DNA of 64,000 nt from Pseudarthrobacter sp. W1I19 (GTDB lineage: Bacteria > Actinomycetota > Actinomycetes > Actinomycetales > Micrococcaceae): assembly GCF_030817835.1 (NCBI RefSeq), contig NZ_JAUSZR010000001.1, positions 186,001 through 250,000 on the forward strand. Reading direction: 5' to 3'. The position numbers and the translations under genes are program-made. How positions within the stretch are numbered: the stretch's first letter is position 1; every line of letters begins with the position of its first letter. The notes beneath the pieces were generated by a model. That model had not been told where the DNA came from, ran no database searches, and was given only the letters and a program-made list of their open reading frames with translations. This document shows positions 1 through 8,121 of this stretch, piece by piece.

Positions 1-1037
1 TGGCCTTCCCGCACCGGATGCACATCGGCGGGGACTGGTTCCTGAACGTCGCCGACGGTCCTGCCCGCGCAGCCAAGGCGCTGCCGTGGGACATGCTGCA
101 CCGCTGGGCAGTGCGCCTGGGTGACCGGGACGCCGCACGGCATGCCGCGGCTTGTGTGCAGGCCGGGCCGGAGGCGGCGGCAGGCCTGGGCCGGGTCCTC
201 CACTCACTCCTGAACGCCGCCGATGCTCCCACGCCTACACACCCGCCGCTGGTTCCCTTCACCTACCTGCCGTCCGTGCAGATCATGGCGGCGCGCGAGC
301 AGGGTGGCACCGAAAAGGGCCTGTTCCTGGCGGCCAAGGGCGGACACAACGGCGAACACCACAACCACCGCGATGTGGGTTCGGTGGTGGTTGCGGTTGA
401 CGGAGTTCCGCTGCTGGTTGACGCCGGCCAGCCCACCTACACGGCAAAAACCTTCGGCCCGGACCGCTACGACATCCGGGCCATGCAGAGTGCCTGGCAC
501 AGCGTTCCGGCACCTTTTGGCCTGGAGCAGGGCACCGGCGCAGAGTTTGCGGCCGAGGTGTTGAACGCTCCCGATCCCACGGACCCCACGCTGCAGCTGG
601 CGCTCGGCGCCGCCTACGGTTTCCGTCCGGACCAGTGGGTCCGCACCGCATCGCTGGACAGGAAAACCCGAAAGGCGATTGTTGAGGACTGCTGGGATCT
701 TGGCCGTCCGCCGGAAAGCGGAACGTCCGACGTCGACATCACCTACCTTGCCGCCGGCACCGTCACCGTGGGGCATGGCACGGCCACGGTCCGGCCCGCG
801 GGCATCCCCGCCGCCGAGACCAGTCGCGGAGCCGTCCTGCGCTGGGAGCCGGCCGCCGCCGTCGTCCTCGTTGACGAGTGGCTGCTGGACGATCCCCTTC
901 TCGCGGACATCTGGGGCGCCAAGCTCACCCGCCTGCGCTTCCGTCTGCCCGCCGCGGACCTGCCCCCGCACTCAACAAACGCTGACCATCCCAGCGCCGC
1001 CGGCGCATTCACCCTCACCGTGGAGGCCACGCCATGA
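1..1037 (+). CDS. Heparinase II/III family protein, C-terminal part
   Basis: The frame is open from the left edge, so the 5' end lies outside the window; about 345 residues are visible. The segment GGHNGEHHNHRDVGSV (about base 345-395) followed by a PLLVDAGQPTY stretch is typical of the beta-sandwich part of heparinase II/III-type polysaccharide lyases, in which a His near the GHNxHxD-like motif lines the active site. This family cleaves uronic-acid-containing polysaccharides by beta-elimination; the substrate here cannot be told. The stop overlaps the next ATG (ATGA), so it is co-transcribed with the regulator that follows and with the ThuA-like and DUF2264 genes. No signal peptide can be assessed because the N-terminus is missing. 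Confidence 0.72.
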   Translation, partial: AFPHRMHIGGDWFLNVADGPARAAKALPWDMLHRWAVRLGDRDAARHAAACVQAGPEAAAGLGRVLHSLLNAADAPTPTHPPLVPFTYLPSVQIMAAREQGGTEKGLFLAAKGGHNGEHHNHRDVGSVVVAVDGVPLLVDAGQPTYTAKTFGPDRYDIRAMQSAWHSVPAPFGLEQGTGAEFAAEVLNAPDPTDPTLQLALGAAYGFRPDQWVRTASLDRKTRKAIVEDCWDLGRPPESGTSDVDITYLAAGTVTVGHGTATVRPAGIPAAETSRGAVLRWEPAAAVVLVDEWLLDDPLLADIWGAKLTRLRFRLPAADLPPHSTNADHPSAAGAFTLTVEATP

Positions 1038-2185
1038 GCCCTGAACAACCGCACGAAACAGCCGGCAAGGCCCTCTTTTCGCTCCAGCGGAGGGAACGGC
1101 TGATGGAGGAACTGCGGGCCCACGGCGCCATCACGGTCCGGGACATTGCCGCCAAACTGGGAGTCAGCGAGCTGACCATCCGGCGCGACGTCAACCTCCT
1201 GGCGGATGAAGGTCTGGTGTCCCGCGTCCATGGCGGAGCGACGCTGCCCAGCAGGCTGGACCGCTCAGCGGCGGCGGGCCGGCCCCAGCCGCACAGCTAT
1301 GCCATCGGCATGGTGGTGCCGTCGCTGGACTACTACTGGCCGCAGGTCATCAGCGGGGCGCGCGCTGAGGCGGAGGAACAGAACCTGCGGATCATGGTGC
1401 GCGGTTCCGCCTATGACGCCGCGGACAACCGCCGGCAGGTGCAGGCGCTGCTGGACAACCAGAACGTGGACGGGCTGATCGTGGCGCCGGACATGACCGG
1501 GGACCAGGGCCAGGAGCTGTTGCGCTGGCTCAACGCACTGCCCATTCCGGTGGTGCTGGCAGAACGCCGGTCGCCGATCGAAATCCCCGCCCACCGGCTG
1601 GAGTGGGTGGCCACAGACCATGCGTTCGGCGCCGGCATGGCCGTCCGGCACCTGTGGCAGGAGGGGCACCGGCGGATCGGCTGCCTCACCGACTCCTCCA
1701 GTCCCACCAGCCCGCATGTGGTGCGCGGGTGGCGGCAGGCCCTCGCTGCCCTGAAGATCCCGCTGGAGGGATCCGTCCACGAGGACTCGGCCAAACAGGA
1801 GAACGGGGAACGCGCCAAGCACTTCGACCACGTCCTGGAACTGTGCGAAAAAACCGGGACCACCGCCATGCTGGTCCATTCCGACACCCAGGCGGTGGCT
1901 TTTGTGCAGCACTGCGTGGACCGGGGACGCTCGGTGCCCGGGGACATGGCCATTGTGGGGTACGACGACGAGGTGGCCTACCTCGCCGAGCCCGCCATCT
2001 CCGCCGTGCGGCCGCCCAAACAGTACGTGGGGAAGGTGGCAGTGCAGCTGATGGCGGCCCGCCTGGCCGAGGGCAGGATGCGGCCGGTGCACCGGATCGA
2101 GCTGAACCCGGAGTTGATCCTGCGCGAATCCTCCATTGGTGCGCCGCGCGTGCCCAACGCCGACGTGCTGCAGGAATCCCTGTGA
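1034..2185 (+). CDS. DeoR-type HTH / LacI-type sensor hybrid transcription regulator
   Basis: The 383-residue protein has a DeoR-like winged helix at about residues 18-72 (RRERLMEEL, TVRDIAAKLGVSELTIRRDV, VSRVHGGATLPS). This is joined to a LacI/GalR periplasmic-binding-like sensor from about residue 88 (AIGMVVPSLDYYWPQVISGA) to the end (RPPKQYVGKVAVQLM). DeoR proteins normally carry a phosphosugar-binding C-domain, so this is the chimeric architecture seen in some actinobacterial sugar loci. It starts inside the stop of the lyase gene (ATGA) and ends inside the GTG of the next gene, so it is the second gene of a tight operon that it probably autoregulates. The ligand is likely an oligosaccharide released by the lyase; that is inference. 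Confidence 0.8.
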   Translation: MSPEQPHETAGKALFSLQRRERLMEELRAHGAITVRDIAAKLGVSELTIRRDVNLLADEGLVSRVHGGATLPSRLDRSAAAGRPQPHSYAIGMVVPSLDYYWPQVISGARAEAEEQNLRIMVRGSAYDAADNRRQVQALLDNQNVDGLIVAPDMTGDQGQELLRWLNALPIPVVLAERRSPIEIPAHRLEWVATDHAFGAGMAVRHLWQEGHRRIGCLTDSSSPTSPHVVRGWRQALAALKIPLEGSVHEDSAKQENGERAKHFDHVLELCEKTGTTAMLVHSDTQAVAFVQHCVDRGRSVPGDMAIVGYDDEVAYLAEPAISAVRPPKQYVGKVAVQLMAARLAEGRMRPVHRIELNPELILRESSIGAPRVPNADVLQESL

Positions 2186-2919
2186 CGGCGGGACAGGTGC
2201 CGGAATCCGCCTCACCCGGTGCGGCCCCGCAGCCGACAGCGCTGCTGCTCAGCGGCGTCGGCCGCTACGGCGACCCCTGGCATCCGTTCGGTGAGACTTC
2301 CGCGGCTTTGGCAGGCCTGCTGCGGGAGGCGGGTTACGACGTCGACATTCCCGCTGACGTGGACGCCGCCCTGGCGGGTCTTGAGGCCGCCGATGAATCC
2401 GCCTTGCCGGACCTCCTGGTGGTTAACGTTGGCCTGCCCCGTGATGGGCAGCCGTCCCCCGGTACCCCTGGCGCCGGAGCCGGGCTGACCCGCTGGCTCA
2501 ATTCAACCCGTCCTTTGCTGGCCAGCCACGTCAGCTCCACCAGCTTTGTTGACCTGCCAGCGTGGGAAGCCGGGTTGGGCGGCCGGTGGGTGCGGGGCCA
2601 GTCCATGCATCCCGAGTATGGGCCGGCCGCCATTCACATCCTCCCCGGCTCCGGACCGCTCGTTGCCGGGATTGGCGACTTCAAGCTCCCGGATGAGCGG
2701 TACAGCTGGCTGCGGACCGCTCCGGGCATTACGGTCCATGCCACCCACACCCATGACGGCGTGGAGCACCCCGTGATGTGGTCCTTTGAGCGCTCTGCAT
2801 CAGGCCTTGAGACGGCCGGCCGGACCTTCTACGACGCCCTGGGCCACGACGCTGCGTCCTACGGAGCGGCCGAACACCTCGAATTGCTCCGCCGCGCCCT
2901 GGCCTGGCTCACAGCCTGA
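2182..2919 (+). CDS. ThuA-like domain protein
   Basis: This 245-residue protein starts at GTG 2182, overlapping the preceding stop (GTGA). The frame is open far upstream, but everything before 2182 lies on the regulator gene. TALLLSGVGRYGDPWHPF at the N-terminus, DLLVVNVGLPRDG, and VHATHTHDGVEHPVMWSFE near the C-terminus fit the class I glutamine-amidotransferase-like fold of ThuA (trehalose utilisation). The catalytic cysteine of true amidotransferases is absent, as is usual for ThuA. It probably takes part in sugar catabolism with the neighbouring lyase and DUF2264 proteins. Exact reaction unknown. Confidence 0.6.
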   Translation: MTAGQVPESASPGAAPQPTALLLSGVGRYGDPWHPFGETSAALAGLLREAGYDVDIPADVDAALAGLEAADESALPDLLVVNVGLPRDGQPSPGTPGAGAGLTRWLNSTRPLLASHVSSTSFVDLPAWEAGLGGRWVRGQSMHPEYGPAAIHILPGSGPLVAGIGDFKLPDERYSWLRTAPGITVHATHTHDGVEHPVMWSFERSASGLETAGRTFYDALGHDAASYGAAEHLELLRRALAWLTA

Positions 2920-2957
2920 ATCCCCAAGCCCCACTGCCCCTGATACCTGAGGAATCC

Positions 2958-4889
2958 ATGCCAACCACAGCTCCTCCCGTTTCCCTGGCCTTGCCGCCGC
3001 TGGACCGCCGGCTCTCGCCCTACACCGGCCTGACCCGGGACCACTGGTGCGCCTACGCCGACTACCTGCTGCGCTCGGCCCACCGCCACGCCACCGATGA
3101 CCACGCCAATCTCCACCTGCCCGGAGCCAACAGTTCTTACGGTCCCCGGAGCGACTCGCTTGAAGCCTTCGCCCGGACCTTCCTGCTGGCCTCCTTCCGC
3201 ATCAAAGGGGATCCGGAAGGCACCGGCTGGATTGCGGAGTGGTATGCCCGGGGCCTGGACGCCGGAACCAACCCGGCAAACCAGGACCGCTGGCCCACGC
3301 CCGGCGAGCTCGGCCAGGCGAAGGTGGAGGCGGCGTCCCTGGCCGCTGGCCTGGCATTGACCCGGGAGGTCCTGTGGGACAAGCTCCCGCAACGGGTGCA
3401 GGAGCAGCTGATTGCCTGGTTCGAGACCGTGATCGGGGAAGAATATCCGCCCATCAACTGGGTCTGGTTCCAGATTGTGGTGGAAACCTTCCTGGCCTCC
3501 GTCGGCGGTAAGTATTCCGACGAGGACATCGACGCGGGCCTGGCCATCCATGACTCCCTTTACCGGCGTCACGGCTGGTTTGCGGACGGGCCCGAACGCG
3601 CCTACGACCACTACGTGGGCTGGGCCTTCCAGGTCTACCCGCAGCTGTGGGAGCTGATGGCGCCGGAGGATCCGCGGGTCAAGGCCAGGGCAAAGCTCGA
3701 CGGCGACCGGCTGGCGGATTTCCTCGATGACGCCGTGCACCTGGTGGGAGCGAACGGCGCCCCGCTGATCCAGGGCCGGAGCCTCATCTACCGCTTCGCC
3801 GCCGCGGCCCCGTTCTGGGTGGGCGAACTCTCCGGCCACAGCCGCCTCAGCCCGGGCCTCAGCAGGCGGGCCGCCTCCGGAATCCTGGACTATTTCGTCA
3901 AGCGGGGCTCCATCACGGATGACGGGCTGCTCTCCATCGGCTTCCATGGTGAGTTTCCGGGGATGAAGCAGTCCTATTCGGGCGCCGGCTCACCCTACTG
4001 GGCGGCCAAGGGCATGCTGGGCCTTGCCCTGCCCGCCGACCATCCCGCCTGGACCGCCGTGGAGGAGCCGCTTCCGGTAGAAGTCAGTGACACCCACCGA
4101 TTGCTGGCGGCACCTGGTTGGCAGGTGGACGGCACTGTTGCCGACGGCGTGGTCCGGATCCGCAACCACGGCACGGACCACGCCAACGCTGGAGTGGCGG
4201 TGGCCGATTCACCCCTCTACGCCCGGCTCGGCTACTCCACCTCCACCTTCCCGGACCTTGAGCCGGAGTCCCTGGACAACGCCGTCGTCCTGGTGGACGG
4301 CGACGGCAAGCCCACGCACCGGACGGGCTTTGAGTACCTCGGGCAGCAGGACCTGGACGGCGTGCTGGTGGGTGTTTCCCGCGGAACCGTGAACTGGATT
4401 GCCGTTGACCCCAACGCCGGGCCGGACCACGGCAGCGGCGCCAAGGGAACCGCGACGCCGGGACCGGAGGTGACAGTGGTATCGGCGACCCGCGGGGCGG
4501 CGGAGCTGCGGCTGGTCCGGGTGCGCGGCGCCGCGTCGGCACCGGCAGCCACACTCCGCATGGGCGGTTGGCCCGTGGACGCGGAATCTGGGATGGTCAG
4601 CGAGATACGTCCCGTGGCTGGCTTCAGCTCGCCCTTGGACGACGCCGGCACCTGGCGCCGGGACGAACCGCACCCCATGGGGGAGCAGCTGACCATTCCC
4701 TGGATTGGCACCTCAGGCGCGGCGCACGACGGCGACTATGCCGCCGTCGTGATCCTCGCCGGCGAGGGGAGCGCGGACACCCACGTTCGTTTTGTCCCGG
4801 CTGGGCAGGACTGCGGCGCGGCCCGGTTCGAATTCCCTGACGGCACCGCGCTCACCCTCGCCGCAGCGCTGGAGTTTTTGTCCAGCTAA
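2958..4889 (+). CDS. DUF2264 domain-containing protein
   Basis: This 643-residue protein begins with LSPYTGLTRDHWCAYADYLL and carries SDSLEAFARTFLLASFRI, RWPTPGELGQAKVEAASLA and PINWVWFQIVVETFL within the first 200 residues. These conserved blocks characterise DUF2264, a family with an (alpha/alpha)-barrel look found in polysaccharide-utilisation loci. The C-terminal third is beta-rich and resembles the sandwich domains of lyases. A GAGGAA ribosome-binding site precedes the ATG. No signal peptide is visible, so it is probably cytoplasmic and acts on imported oligosaccharides. Activity is uncharacterised. It is the last gene of the plus-strand operon and converges on the ThuA gene at 4936. Confidence 0.75.
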   Translation: MPTTAPPVSLALPPLDRRLSPYTGLTRDHWCAYADYLLRSAHRHATDDHANLHLPGANSSYGPRSDSLEAFARTFLLASFRIKGDPEGTGWIAEWYARGLDAGTNPANQDRWPTPGELGQAKVEAASLAAGLALTREVLWDKLPQRVQEQLIAWFETVIGEEYPPINWVWFQIVVETFLASVGGKYSDEDIDAGLAIHDSLYRRHGWFADGPERAYDHYVGWAFQVYPQLWELMAPEDPRVKARAKLDGDRLADFLDDAVHLVGANGAPLIQGRSLIYRFAAAAPFWVGELSGHSRLSPGLSRRAASGILDYFVKRGSITDDGLLSIGFHGEFPGMKQSYSGAGSPYWAAKGMLGLALPADHPAWTAVEEPLPVEVSDTHRLLAAPGWQVDGTVADGVVRIRNHGTDHANAGVAVADSPLYARLGYSTSTFPDLEPESLDNAVVLVDGDGKPTHRTGFEYLGQQDLDGVLVGVSRGTVNWIAVDPNAGPDHGSGAKGTATPGPEVTVVSATRGAAELRLVRVRGAASAPAATLRMGGWPVDAESGMVSEIRPVAGFSSPLDDAGTWRRDEPHPMGEQLTIPWIGTSGAAHDGDYAAVVILAGEGSADTHVRFVPAGQDCGAARFEFPDGTALTLAAALEFLSS

Positions 4890-4935
4890 GCCGACTTAAA
4901 GGCCTCGGAAGTCTGCATAGGGGGGACAAAAACTC

Positions 4936-5685
4936 CTAGGCTCCCGCGAACCACTCCCTCGTCGGGTTGGTGACTTCCGGGGCCGCGCGGTGCAGTCCGG
5001 GCTGGGCGGCCCACTTCACACCGTTGGCCAGGACCTGCTGGATCTGCGGGTGGTGGTACACCGGGTACTCCTGGTCGCCGGGGCTGAAGTAGAAGATGCG
5101 GCCCTTGCCCCGGGTGAAGGTGACGCCGGAGCGGAACACCTCGCCGCCGGCGAAGGAGCTGATGAAGATCAGGTCGTCCGGGTCCGGGATGTCGAACAGC
5201 TCCCCGTACATCTCCTGCTCGGGGATCACGATGGGGCTGTCCACGCCTTCGGCGATGGGGTGCGAGGGCTTGACGGTCCACACCAGCTCACGCTCGCCGT
5301 CGTTCCGCCACGCCAGCGAGCAGCTGGTGCCCAGCAGCCTGGTGAAGACCTTGGCGAAGTGCCCCGAGTGGAGCACGATCAGCCCCATGCCGCCCAGGAC
5401 ATGCCGGTGGACGCGTTCGACGACGGCGTCGCTTACCTCGTGGTGGGCCATGTGTCCCCACCAGAGCAGGACGTCCGTCTCGGCGAGCACCTCCTCGTCC
5501 AGGCCGTGCTCATCGTCCGTGGCGAGGACCGCCGTCGTAATGTCCGCCTCGGGGTAGTAGGAGCGAAGGCCCGCGGCGATGGCGCCGTGGATGCCGTCAG
5601 GGTAGATCTCGCCGATGTGGGACGGCTCGTTGATGGCCTCGTGGACGCCCTCGTTCCACACCCGGATCCGCAGTTTTTCGTTCAT
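4936..5685 (-). CDS. ThuA domain-containing protein (trehalose utilisation family)
   Basis: The start at 5685 ([16 protein letters not shown]) is preceded by AGGAGGTT 9 nt upstream and overlaps the stop of the dehydrogenase gene (TAATG). The open frame extends 14 codons further, but the strong Shine-Dalgarno decides the start. [29 protein letters not shown] and [19 protein letters not shown] are the ThuA core motifs. The 249-residue length is normal for the family. ThuA works with an oxidoreductase (ThuB) of the Gfo/Idh/MocA type in disaccharide conversion, and exactly such a partner is directly upstream in the same operon. Confidence 0.85.
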   Translation of the reverse strand: MNEKLRIRVWNEGVHEAINEPSHIGEIYPDGIHGAIAAGLRSYYPEADITTAVLATDDEHGLDEEVLAETDVLLWWGHMAHHEVSDAVVERVHRHVLGGMGLIVLHSGHFAKVFTRLLGTSCSLAWRNDGERELVWTVKPSHPIAEGVDSPIVIPEQEMYGELFDIPDPDDLIFISSFAGGEVFRSGVTFTRGKGRIFYFSPGDQEYPVYHHPQIQQVLANGVKWAAQPGLHRAAPEVTNPTREWFAGA

Positions 5686-6821
5686 TAGAGTCGAACCTCC
5701 TTCTGCTCCAGCGCTGACTGGTAGCACGCGTCGATGATCTGTGCCCGGTAAAGAGCCAGGGAGCCGTCATGTTCGCCCCAGACCGCCTCGCCGCCGCGCA
5801 CCGCCGTGACGAAGTCTTCCACCACTGCATCATGGGCGCGGCCCGGCAGAACCGGCGGGACGTAATCGGCGCTTTCGCCGTCCTTGTCCGTGAACACCCG
5901 TAGCTGGCCGACGGGCGGGAAGGGCGCGCCCTGCACCTTCAGCTCGGCGCCGCCGTCGGTTCCGTAAATCGTGAAGTCCAGGAGGTCGTCCGTTTCCCGG
6001 TAGGTGGCCCAGCTTGCCTCGATCAGCAGGGTTCCGCCGCCCTCAAGCCGGAGGAACGCCGTGGCGAAGTCTTCGACGTCGAAGGCGTGGCTGGAGGCGA
6101 GGGCCGAGTACTCTTTTCCACCCCCGCGCCCCTGCGGGCCCAGCTCGGAGTGGGTGGCTGCCGAGACCGCCACCACCTTCGGTTCGCCGAGCAGGTGCAG
6201 CGCGTAGTCCAGCGCGTGGACGCCGATGTCCGCCAGCGGTCCGCCGCCGGCGAGTTCCGGGTTGGTGAACCAGCTGCCCAGGGTGGGGATGCCGGAGCGG
6301 CGCAGCCAGGAGGCCTTGGCGTAGTAAGGGCGGCCCAGGCCGCCGTCGTCGATAACACCCTTGAGGGCCTGGATATCGCCACGGCGGCGGTGGTTGAAGG
6401 CCACGTCCAAAACGCGCCCGGCCTTGCGTGCCGCATCCACCATTGCCTCGCCTTCGGCGGCGTTGCGCGCGATGGGCTTCTCGCTCAGCACGTGGATGCC
6501 GCGTTCCAAAGCGGCGACGGCGATGGGGGCGTGCAGGAAGGTAGGTACAGCCACGCTGATGGCGTCCAGGCCGCCGTGCTCGAGCATGTCTTTCCAGTCC
6601 GCGAAGGCGTGGGGAATGGAGTATTCGGCCTGCAATGAGCCGCGGAGTTCCTGCTCCATTCCGGCCAGCGAAACGATGCTCACGCCGTCCAGGGCTTTAT
6701 AGGCCTTCAGGTGCTGCTGGCCGGCCCAGCCGATGCCGACCACGCCCACCCGCAGCTCCTGCGCCGGAGGTGCCTCCGGGAGAGCGGCGGGCTGCGCTGA
6801 GGACTGCTGCTCGATGTTCAA
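5685..6821 (-). CDS. Gfo/Idh/MocA family oxidoreductase
   Basis: NAD(P)-dependent sugar dehydrogenase of about 378 residues. The Rossmann motif [15 protein letters not shown] lies near the N-terminus, followed by the family motif [11 protein letters not shown] with the conserved Lys, then [22 protein letters not shown] chose the TTG at 6821 because AAGGAC lies 6 nt upstream; an upstream start at 6860 (13 codons longer) is possible but lacks a clear ribosome-binding site. It is translationally coupled to the downstream ThuA gene. A palindromic LacI-type operator candidate lies at 6887-6900, between this start and the lacI-type gene, so induction by a sugar ligand is likely. It plausibly oxidises a glycoside at C3, ThuB-like. 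Confidence 0.85.
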   Translation of the reverse strand: MNIEQQSSAQPAALPEAPPAQELRVGVVGIGWAGQQHLKAYKALDGVSIVSLAGMEQELRGSLQAEYSIPHAFADWKDMLEHGGLDAISVAVPTFLHAPIAVAALERGIHVLSEKPIARNAAEGEAMVDAARKAGRVLDVAFNHRRRGDIQALKGVIDDGGLGRPYYAKASWLRRSGIPTLGSWFTNPELAGGGPLADIGVHALDYALHLLGEPKVVAVSAATHSELGPQGRGGGKEYSALASSHAFDVEDFATAFLRLEGGGTLLIEASWATYRETDDLLDFTIYGTDGGAELKVQGAPFPPVGQLRVFTDKDGESADYVPPVLPGRAHDAVVEDFVTAVRGGEAVWGEHDGSLALYRAQIIDACYQSALEQKEVRL

Positions 6822-6886
6822 AAGAGGGTCCTTAAATAGTTGCCGGCGGGCCCGGTCCATGGTTTTCCAGGCTTGACCAGCAGTCG

Positions 6887-6900
6887 TGGAATCGATTCCA
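6887..6900. promoter_or_regulatory. Candidate LacI-family operator
   Basis: TGGAATCGATTCCA is a perfect 14-bp palindrome with a central CG, the usual form of LacI/GalR operators. It lies 66 bp upstream of the TTG start of the dehydrogenase-ThuA operon and just downstream of the stop codon of the LacI-family gene at 6942-7940, which reads in the same direction. I did not find a second copy upstream of the GH30 or GH43-like genes. Binding by the adjacent regulator is inference. Confidence 0.6.
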
Positions 6901-6941
6901 AAAAGTCTGTCAGCCGCCCTCGCACACTGTCAACCCCTGCG

Positions 6942-7940
6942 CTAGCCGTTCGTCGAGTCGCGGACCACGAGCTGGTGCGGCAGGAAGGTGCGGCCGCGCC
7001 GGTGTCCGCCCGGTTCCGTCATCCGCGTGTAGAGCGCCTCAAACGCCACCTTGCCCATCTCATAGGCTGGCTGCCGGATGGTGGTCAGTTCCGGGACGCA
7101 CATTTCCGCCTGGATGGAGTCGTCAAAACCGGCCACCGCGACGTCTTCGGGGACCCGGAATCCGGCGTCGACAATCTCCCGGACGCAGCCGGCGGCCACC
7201 GTGTCGCTGCCGCAGAACACGGCATCGGGCAGCGGGTCCAGCTGCAGGAGCTCCTTGGCGAGGCGGCGCCCGGCGTGGAAGTCGAATTCGCCTTCAGCAA
7301 ACAGCAGATGCCCTGGTGACGCGCCTGCCTGGGCGGCCGCGGCACGGAAACCTTCCTCCCGCAGCCGGCCGGAACGGGCCAGCCTGTTGCCGATCATCGC
7401 CAGGCGGCGGCCGCCGGTTTCGATGAGGTGCCGCGTGATGTCGAAGGCTGCCTGTCGGTCGTCGATGGAAACACCAAAGGCCGCCTCGGAATCAACGATT
7501 TCGCAGACCTGCACCACGCTCAGCTGCTGCGCCAAGGCCTCAACCTCGGCATCCGGCATGGCTGGCGAAAACAGGATGGCGCCATCTACAGAGCCGTTGC
7601 GGAGCATATCCACCAACTGCTGTTCCCGTTCAAGGTCCCCGGATGTCGGGGCAATGAGGCTGACATAACCGGCTTGGGCCGCGGCGTCACCGAAGCCCCG
7701 GAAAGCCTCGCTGATCACGGGGGAGTTGAGGTTCCTGGCGAGGGCCAGAATGCGCATGGTCCGGTCGCGGCGCAGGTCGCGGGCGGAGGCGAGGGGGCGG
7801 TAGTTGAGCTCCCGGATGGCGCCGGTGACCTTTTCCTTGCTCGCTGCGCTGACGGCCGGGCTGCCGTTCAGGACGCGGGAAACCGTGCCGACAGACACGC
7901 CTGCCGTTCTGGCGACGTCCTGGACTGTCGCTCGCGCCAT
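6942..7940 (-). CDS. LacI family transcriptional regulator
   Basis: 332 residues. The N-terminal LacI helix-turn-helix (ATVQDVARTAGVSVGTVSRVLNGSPAVS) and hinge helix region are followed by a full sugar-binding sensor domain ending VPELTTIRQPAYEMGKVAFEAL. GAAGGATGAGGG precedes the ATG as ribosome-binding site. The gene is immediately upstream of the dehydrogenase-ThuA operon, and the palindrome at 6887-6900 in between is the best candidate target. The ligand is unknown. Confidence 0.92.
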   Translation of the reverse strand: MARATVQDVARTAGVSVGTVSRVLNGSPAVSAASKEKVTGAIRELNYRPLASARDLRRDRTMRILALARNLNSPVISEAFRGFGDAAAQAGYVSLIAPTSGDLEREQQLVDMLRNGSVDGAILFSPAMPDAEVEALAQQLSVVQVCEIVDSEAAFGVSIDDRQAAFDITRHLIETGGRRLAMIGNRLARSGRLREEGFRAAAAQAGASPGHLLFAEGEFDFHAGRRLAKELLQLDPLPDAVFCGSDTVAAGCVREIVDAGFRVPEDVAVAGFDDSIQAEMCVPELTTIRQPAYEMGKVAFEALYTRMTEPGGHRRGRTFLPHQLVVRDSTNG

Positions 7941-8041
7941 TCCCTCATCCTTCCGCGGCCAGTGACGTAGGTCCCCGCTGCCATTGCCCGTGCCGTCCGG
8001 TGCTGCGGCAGGTTTTCCCCAGCATAGTCCGGCGAAACAAC

Positions 8042-8090
8042 GAAAAACGGCCGTTGCAGCGCCAGTTGCCTGGCGGCTCCAACGGCCGTT
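8042..8090 (-). terminator. Rho-independent terminator of the GH30 gene
   Basis: AACGGCCGTTG (8046-8056) pairs perfectly with CAACGGCCGTT (8080-8090), with a further GCGCCAG/CTGGCG helix inside. Read on the minus strand, the stem is followed by TTTTTCGTT, giving a U-tract. It lies 32 bp past the stop of the GH30 gene. The rest of 7941-8121 shows nothing else except the ribosome-binding site of the lacI-type gene. Confidence 0.85.
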
Positions 8091-8121
8091 CCCGTGGTTC
8101 GGGGGAAGGATGCGGTCCGGG

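Noticed and set aside
1603..2181. N-terminal extension of the ThuA-like protein at 2182
   Set aside because: The extra 193 codons overlap the regulator gene in another frame. The GTGA coupling at 2182 is the natural start.
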